Part shown: in pieces, positions 59,537 through 64,000 of the stretch
How the letters are laid out: every line of letters starts with the position of its first letter
Numbering within the stretch: position 1 is the stretch's first letter
From: an uncultured Acetatifactor sp.
Lineage (GTDB): Bacteria; Bacillota; Clostridia; Lachnospirales; Lachnospiraceae
Direction of reading: 5' to 3'
Assembly (NCBI GenBank): GCA_910586835.1
Contig: CAJUJU010000011.1
Span: 1 to 64,000, forward strand
Length of the DNA: 64,000 nt
Program-made: the position numbers and the translations under genes
Notes under the pieces: model-generated
What the model was told of the DNA's origin: nothing
Databases searched by the model: none
Seen by the model: only the letters and a program-made list of their open reading frames with translations

Positions 59537-60418
59537 ATGATACAGGATCTGTTTGAAAAAAAATCTTCTCTCTCCTTTGAAGTCTTTCCGCCCAAAAAGG
59601 ACGGAGAATTCGAAAAGGCTTTTGAAGTTCTGGATGCGCTTGGCACCCTGGCACCCGATTACATCAGCGTCACCTATGGCGCAGGCGGCAGCCGGTCGGG
59701 AAAAACAGTGAAAATTGCCTCCTATATCCAGAATACTCTGAAGATCGACGCAATCGCCCATATGACCTGCGTCGGAAGCAGAAAAGAACAGCTTCTGGAG
59801 GTTTATCAGGCGCTCAGGGAAGGCGGCGTCAATCATGTGCTGGCACTTCGCGGAGACCGTCCCAGGGACATGAGCGACGAACAGTTTGCTTCCAGGACAT
59901 TTGCCCATGCCAGCGACATGATCGAATTTCTGCACAGGGAGACAGACCTGCATGTTGCAGGCGCCTGTTACCCGGAAAAACATTTTGAATCTTTCAGCCT
60001 GGAGTCGGATTTGAAAAATCTGAAGAAGAAGCAGGACGCCGGCGCGGAATTTTTCATCAGCCAGCTTTTCTTTGACAACGACTATTACTACAGCTTTCTG
60101 GAGAAGGCCGCTAACAAGGGAATTACCGTCCCCATCTGTGCCGGTATCATGCCCATTACGTCCTCAAAGCAGCTGGGCACCACCATCACTCTCGCAGGCT
60201 CCAGCATTCCCAAGGCTCTGGCTGACCTCATCGCCGCCTACGGCGACAATGCGGAAGAGATGCGCAAAGCCGGAATCGACTACGCCATCCGCCAGATCAG
60301 AGACCTGCAGGAGAACGGCGTAAATCACATTCACCTCTATACCATGAACAGACCTAAAATGGCAACGGAAATCGTGACATCGATCTACCGCCAAAAAAGC
60401 GCGGCTCACGGCGCTTAG
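59537..60418 (+). CDS. metF: Methylenetetrahydrofolate reductase
   Basis: 293 residues, the bacterial MetF size. SLSFEVFPPKKDGEFEKAFE, YISVTYGAGGSRSGKTVKIA, HMTCVGSRKEQLLEV, LALRGDRPRDMSDEQ and ITVPICAGIMPITSSKQL are the family motifs; the Glu in EVFPPK and Asp in RGDRP contact folate and FAD. It reduces 5,10-methylene-THF to 5-methyl-THF for methionine synthesis or the methyl branch of one-carbon metabolism. The ATG at 59537 follows AAAGGAA; an upstream ATG at 59465 lies in the leader hairpin. Confidence 0.96.
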   Translation: MIQDLFEKKSSLSFEVFPPKKDGEFEKAFEVLDALGTLAPDYISVTYGAGGSRSGKTVKIASYIQNTLKIDAIAHMTCVGSRKEQLLEVYQALREGGVNHVLALRGDRPRDMSDEQFASRTFAHASDMIEFLHRETDLHVAGACYPEKHFESFSLESDLKNLKKKQDAGAEFFISQLFFDNDYYYSFLEKAANKGITVPICAGIMPITSSKQLGTTITLAGSSIPKALADLIAAYGDNAEEMRKAGIDYAIRQIRDLQENGVNHIHLYTMNRPKMATEIVTSIYRQKSAAHGA

Positions 60419-60431
60419 AAAAATGTTTTGC

Positions 60432-60457
60432 AAAAGGCGGTCTTACAACCGCCTTTT
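60432..60457. terminator. Bidirectional terminator between metF and the sigma factor gene
   Basis: AAAAGGCGGT (60432-60441) and ACCGCCTTTT (60448-60457) form a 10-bp stem with a 6-base loop, A-rich before and T-rich after, between convergent genes. Confidence 0.9.
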
Positions 60458-60460
60458 GAA

Positions 60461-62131
60461 TCAGAAAGAACACTCTTCTGCTTTTTCGGCGTCCGCTTTC
60501 TCATAGACAAGAAGTGCCGCAGGCACAGGATAATCCACATCCTGCAAAAAGAGCTTCTCTTCCCGGGCTTTGAGAATCACCGCCATGGGCACACTGTCAC
60601 CACAGAACATATATTGCTGCCACCTGGGCACAGACTTCAGGTGACCGGGCAGCTTGACAAAACCGCTGTCAAAAACAGGAAGCAGCACCTCTCTGATCTT
60701 TTCGGCCGCCTTCTTCTCATACACTGCGGCCAGACCGCACTCGTCCCGGTACTCCGCCCGGCTCAACACCGGAATATCGAGCTCCAGCCGATCTGCTCTC
60801 ACAAGGAACCCGGCCTCTGTCAGGCACTCCGCAGCCTGCAATATATGGGCATCCACTGCGGATCTGTCACCGGACACCTGCCGGTACAATTCATAAAACC
60901 ACTTTACATAGTCCGGCACATTCTCATAGTCCGGATATCTGCCCAGAACCGTGCTGTAATCCCTCAGTTCCACACACACGGTATCCCTGAAATTCTGCTC
61001 CGAAAAACCCGCTTCCCCACCGACGGAATATTTCAGAAATTCCAGATCTTCCCCGGGACGATACCCTGCCGGATACCGCATTCCCATAGCAAGCCACCTG
61101 CCGCCGTCTTTTCGGTACGGATATTGGGAATAGGCCATCGCTCCCGTCACTTCATTCCGAACGGAAATATGCGCATTCAACAATACCTTCACACAGAAAT
61201 GAAGCTCCAGCTTGGTTCTGGCATGTTCTTTCTGCCGTTGATAAAAAGGCTTTTCCCTCAACTCTGCCAGCCCTTTTTCCACCTCTTCCCAGAATAACTC
61301 AAAATGTTCCTTCACCACTGCAAGCTGTCTGTCAAAGGTAGCTTTTCTGTCCTGCTCGGTGTAGATGATAAAATCCGTATATACTTTTCCGTCCGGCCTC
61401 CTGCACATCAGCTCCCCCTCTGTCAGCCTGCTCACCACCGGCTCTACAAATACCGCCGGCACCCCCAGGGCTCTGGCAAGCTCCGACTCCGTGAGCGGTT
61501 TCGGATACGCCAGAATCAAAACACTCTGACTCAGCCTGTCCGAAGGCTGTACCAGCGAAAAGGGCTCATGATGGATTCCCTGACTCCCCGCACAGGTGAT
61601 ACGAAGGGTATCCGGCTCATAACTCTGTCTTGCGTAATTTTCATAATCTTCCATATCTGCCACTCCTTCCCTGACATGCTTTCGCCCCATATTCAGCCGG
61701 CTTTTCACCGTTCCCACCGGTATCTGCAGCTCCCCTGCGATTCTCTCCAGGGTATGTCCGTGCAGATAGAACCGCACCATAACTTCCCGGTAGCTCTGCG
61801 CCAGATAGCCCAGCTCTCTGCGTATGGCTTCCAGCTTTTCCTCCGTATCGTCGTCCGGCACATCCTCGTGGGCAAGCTCGACGGAATACTCCTCAAAGCT
61901 GACCTGGGGCTTATGATATTTTTCCCGAAGCCAGTCACAGTATTTGTTGGAAAGAATACCAAGCAGCCACGCCCACAGATTGTCGGGCCGCTTTCCCCTT
62001 GCCAACTGGCTGACGGCCGCCAGAAAGGTCTCCTGGGCAATGTCCTCCGCCACATGACTGTCCCCTGTCTTTCGTATGGCAGCCGAATACAGTCGATCCA
62101 CATAGCCGCTTATGTCATATCTTTCACTCAT
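60461..62131 (-). CDS. ECF sigma factor with long C-terminal domain
   Basis: 556 residues from the ATG at 62131, which has GGAGGGGGAG upstream. Sigma region 2 is at about 8-75 (AEDIAQETFLAAVSQLARGK; NLWAWLLGILSNKYCDWLRE) and region 4 at about 105-155 (LAQSYREVMVRFYLHGHTLE; LQIPVGTVKSRLNMGRKHVR). About 395 further residues follow, including a small wHTH-like piece (PLTESELARALGVPAVFVEP) and a helical domain with a conserved-looking WFYELYRQVSG. Typical ECF factors have ~180 residues and a separate anti-sigma factor; none is adjacent, so the extension may be the sensor (inference). Confidence 0.85.
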   Translation of the reverse strand: MSERYDISGYVDRLYSAAIRKTGDSHVAEDIAQETFLAAVSQLARGKRPDNLWAWLLGILSNKYCDWLREKYHKPQVSFEEYSVELAHEDVPDDDTEEKLEAIRRELGYLAQSYREVMVRFYLHGHTLERIAGELQIPVGTVKSRLNMGRKHVREGVADMEDYENYARQSYEPDTLRITCAGSQGIHHEPFSLVQPSDRLSQSVLILAYPKPLTESELARALGVPAVFVEPVVSRLTEGELMCRRPDGKVYTDFIIYTEQDRKATFDRQLAVVKEHFELFWEEVEKGLAELREKPFYQRQKEHARTKLELHFCVKVLLNAHISVRNEVTGAMAYSQYPYRKDGGRWLAMGMRYPAGYRPGEDLEFLKYSVGGEAGFSEQNFRDTVCVELRDYSTVLGRYPDYENVPDYVKWFYELYRQVSGDRSAVDAHILQAAECLTEAGFLVRADRLELDIPVLSRAEYRDECGLAAVYEKKAAEKIREVLLPVFDSGFVKLPGHLKSVPRWQQYMFCGDSVPMAVILKAREEKLFLQDVDYPVPAALLVYEKADAEKAEECSF

Positions 62132-62248
62132 TCTATCTCCCCCTCCGGAAGCGCTCCGCCGGTGAACCGCAGAAACAGTATTTCGGCTGCTCAATCATAC
62201 AGTCGAAACAATCCGGAAAAGGTTCGCCGGTTCCGCCTGAAATTTTTT

Positions 62249-62278
62249 AAAAAGAAAAGACCCCTTCCGGAGTCCTTT
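62249..62278 (-). terminator. Terminator after the APH-like kinase gene
   Basis: On the minus strand AAAGGACTCC-GGAA-GGGGTCTTT forms a 10-bp stem (two G-U pairs) followed by TTCTTTTT, 25 bp after the stop at 62303. Confidence 0.7.
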
Positions 62279-62302
62279 CCAAAGCCCTTTTGTCAAAGGC
62301 CT

Positions 62303-63292
62303 TCACTGACCGTTCTGTTCTGTCAGGCAGCCCAAAACCACATCCTTTTTTTCCGAGTAATACCGGATATGACGGATCGCCCACTTTACCATGGAAGCAC
62401 CCAGCTGCTTTTCGTCGCTTCCGCCCTCAATTCCCAGCGTCCGCTTCAGATTGTACTCCAGCCAGTCCAGCTTTGCGATAAATTCCGCGTAGTAGAGACA
62501 CTCCCAATCCTTCGGCAGCAGCCCCCCTGCTTCGCCGTAGGCATCCACAAGTGCCTTAAGTCGTTCCGGTTCAATCCTGCACTCCTCATAGCCCGCCCAG
62601 TTCAGAGCCAGATCATACAGTTCCAGGTATGGGCTGTCATAAGAAAGACATTCCAGATCAATGATCCGGAATTCACCGTCCCTCCAGAGTACATTCTTGC
62701 TGTCCATATCATCATGGCAGATCGTGACAACCTCCGGGATTCTGCAAACCGCCGCGTTGGCCTCCTTCTGACAGTTTCGGAGCAGCTCCAGATTTTCCTG
62801 CAGCAGCTCCCAAAGTTCATGATCCTCCCGGGACAGTCTTTCCAGATAGAAGTCCCAATCCCCGTGAAACTCATCCAGATTGACTCTCTCCCTGCGCCGC
62901 TCGATCCCATGGATTCCCGCAAGTGTCCTGCCCATCTCCTGACAGTGCACCGTTTTGATTTCCTCGTCCTTCAGCGCACTTCCCGCAAACCAGTCAAACA
63001 GGTAATAATACTGCCCATCCGTCTCCTGCATCTTTTTCCCCGAAAAAGTCAGCGCCGGAAGAATGGGAACCCCTCTGCTCTCCAGCTTTGCTTCCAGCTC
63101 CTCCGCCTGTCTGTAATTGCGCATTGCCGATTCCCGTTTCATGAGATAGGGGTTCAGCAGTTTCAGGGCATATTTTCCTCTCTCCGTCTCCAACGAAAAC
63201 ATTTTGTGCATATATCCGCCGGACAACGGCTCCGGCCGCGCCGTCAGCTTCCCAAGCCCAAGCTGACAGGCTATCTTTTCAAACAATTCCAT
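62303..63292 (-). CDS. APH/choline-kinase-like phosphotransferase
   Basis: 329 residues from the ATG at 63292 (GAGG 9 bases upstream). The protein kinase-like fold is visible: RPEPLSGGYMHKMFSLE as nucleotide loop, KYALKLLNPY with the ATP-binding Lys, the catalytic loop TICHDDMDSKNVLW and the metal-binding FRIIDLECLSYDSPYLELYD. Members phosphorylate small alcohols such as aminoglycosides, choline or homoserine-like substrates, or are sporulation (CotS-type) proteins. It lies 90 bp after gpsA on the same strand. The substrate cannot be told. Confidence 0.88.
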   Translation of the reverse strand: MELFEKIACQLGLGKLTARPEPLSGGYMHKMFSLETERGKYALKLLNPYLMKRESAMRNYRQAEELEAKLESRGVPILPALTFSGKKMQETDGQYYYLFDWFAGSALKDEEIKTVHCQEMGRTLAGIHGIERRRERVNLDEFHGDWDFYLERLSREDHELWELLQENLELLRNCQKEANAAVCRIPEVVTICHDDMDSKNVLWRDGEFRIIDLECLSYDSPYLELYDLALNWAGYEECRIEPERLKALVDAYGEAGGLLPKDWECLYYAEFIAKLDWLEYNLKRTLGIEGGSDEKQLGASMVKWAIRHIRYYSEKKDVVLGCLTEQNGQ

Positions 63293-63381
63293 TCTGTTAT
63301 CCTCAATCACTTGCCGTCAGGACTCCGGCTGCGGCACTACAATCGGTGCAAGTCCGGAAGAATGCCCGCCCTTTGCACACT

Positions 63382-64000
63382 TTACCAGGGAAATGCCGGA
63401 ACCTCTATCTTTTTGTCCCGGAGCATCAGATCCTTCACCGCCTGGTCGGCGCTCTTTCCCTCAAACAAAACCTGGTTTACCTGCTCAATAATGGGAAGCT
63501 GTACATCATATTTCCTTGCAAGCGCCATGGCTGCCCTGGCAGAGTGTACACCCTCCACCACCATCTTCACTTCCGCCATAGCCTCCTCGCAGCTCTTCCC
63601 CTGGCCAATCAGGATGCCGGCCCGACGATTTCTGGAGTGCATGCTGGCACAGGTGACGATCAGGTCTCCGATACCGGTAAGGCCGCAGAAGGTCTCAAAC
63701 TTTCCTCCCATGGCAATTCCCAGCCTGGCGATCTCCGTGATGCCCCTGGTGATCAGAGCCGCCTTGGTATTGTCCCCGTAGCCCAGACCGTCGGCAATCC
63801 CCGCCGCCAACGCCACCACGTTTTTCAGCGCGCCCCCCAGCTCGATACCGGTGATATCAGGGCTGATATAGACCCGGAACACCTCGCTCATAAACAGATT
63901 CTGAATATATTCGGCCGTAGCCTGAGTCTTCGCGCCAACAACAATGGTGGTGGGAAGTCCTTTTCCAACCTCCTCCGCATGGGAAGGACCCGATAAAACC
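63382..64000 (-). CDS. gpsA: Glycerol-3-phosphate dehydrogenase [NAD(P)+], 5' part outside window
   Basis: The frame is open to the window end; about 205 C-terminal residues are present, of a usual ~335. LSGPSHAEEVGKGLPTTIVV, the catalytic GIELGGALKNVVALAAGIAD (Lys in ALKN), GDNTKAALITRGITEIARLG and CGLTGIGDLIVTC are GpsA signatures. The enzyme makes sn-glycerol-3-phosphate for membrane lipids. The N-terminal Rossmann domain lies beyond position 64000. Confidence 0.95.
   Translation of the reverse strand, partial: VLSGPSHAEEVGKGLPTTIVVGAKTQATAEYIQNLFMSEVFRVYISPDITGIELGGALKNVVALAAGIADGLGYGDNTKAALITRGITEIARLGIAMGGKFETFCGLTGIGDLIVTCASMHSRNRRAGILIGQGKSCEEAMAEVKMVVEGVHSARAAMALARKYDVQLPIIEQVNQVLFEGKSADQAVKDLMLRDKKIEVPAFPW

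Overview
The window reads as chromosome from an anaerobic, spore-forming, low-to-mid GC Firmicute, most like a gut Lachnospiraceae member. The signs are an oxygen-sensitive ribonucleotide reductase pair (nrdD/nrdG), spoIVA and a GerA-family germination protein, a T-box leader on tyrS, strong AGGAGG-type ribosome binding sites, and carbohydrate operons built on ABC transporters and GPH symporters. No rRNA, tRNA, CRISPR array or intact insertion sequence was seen.

Layout. 1-1050: the tail of a large serine recombinase, a small toxin-antitoxin pair and a truncated coding remnant, i.e. the edge of a mobile element. 1100-8700: a BFD-type [2Fe-2S] protein, a DegV protein, a GerA-family protein, the nrdD-nrdG-dut operon with two NrdR boxes in its leader, and a WYL regulator preceded by an unlisted 45-residue membrane peptide. 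8760-14620: a membrane-anchored MutS-like ATPase and a nucleoside salvage operon (punA-cdd-mtaD-like deaminase-NCS2 purine permease). 14815-18095: spoIVA and a divergent GtrII-type membrane protein carrying an in-frame double-hairpin insert. 18096-25640: an alpha-galactoside/alpha-glucoside operon (GH36, GPH symporter, GH13) followed by an XRE-TPR (RRNPP-like) regulator that faces and overlaps a 51-codon exported peptide gene. 25782-30000: tyrS with T-box, then AT-richer accessory genes (YwqG-like, ASCH-like, AraC/GyrI-like).

30007-56298 is the main accessory block. A Gfo/Idh/MocA oxidoreductase diverges from a sugar isomerase-like gene plus a second oxidoreductase. A 13-gene, 23-kb minus-strand operon then encodes, in transcription order: a third oxidoreductase, an AraC regulator, a 1634-residue anchored multi-module binding protein, a beta-helix lipoprotein, a DUF4434-like secreted protein, two solute-binding lipoproteins, two permeases, an NHL-TPR-YIP1 membrane protein, a DUF5696-like secreted protein and two more permeases. 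No canonical glycoside hydrolase and no ABC ATPase is present. A 36-bp element conserved at 32 positions lies in the same orientation upstream of both minus-strand oxidoreductases, linking the two loci. My inference is an undescribed glycan or glycoconjugate capture-and-import system with new catalytic families.

56520-64000: a coiled-coil/MoxR/VWA operon, metF, an ECF sigma factor with a long C-terminal domain, an APH-like kinase and the 3' part of gpsA.
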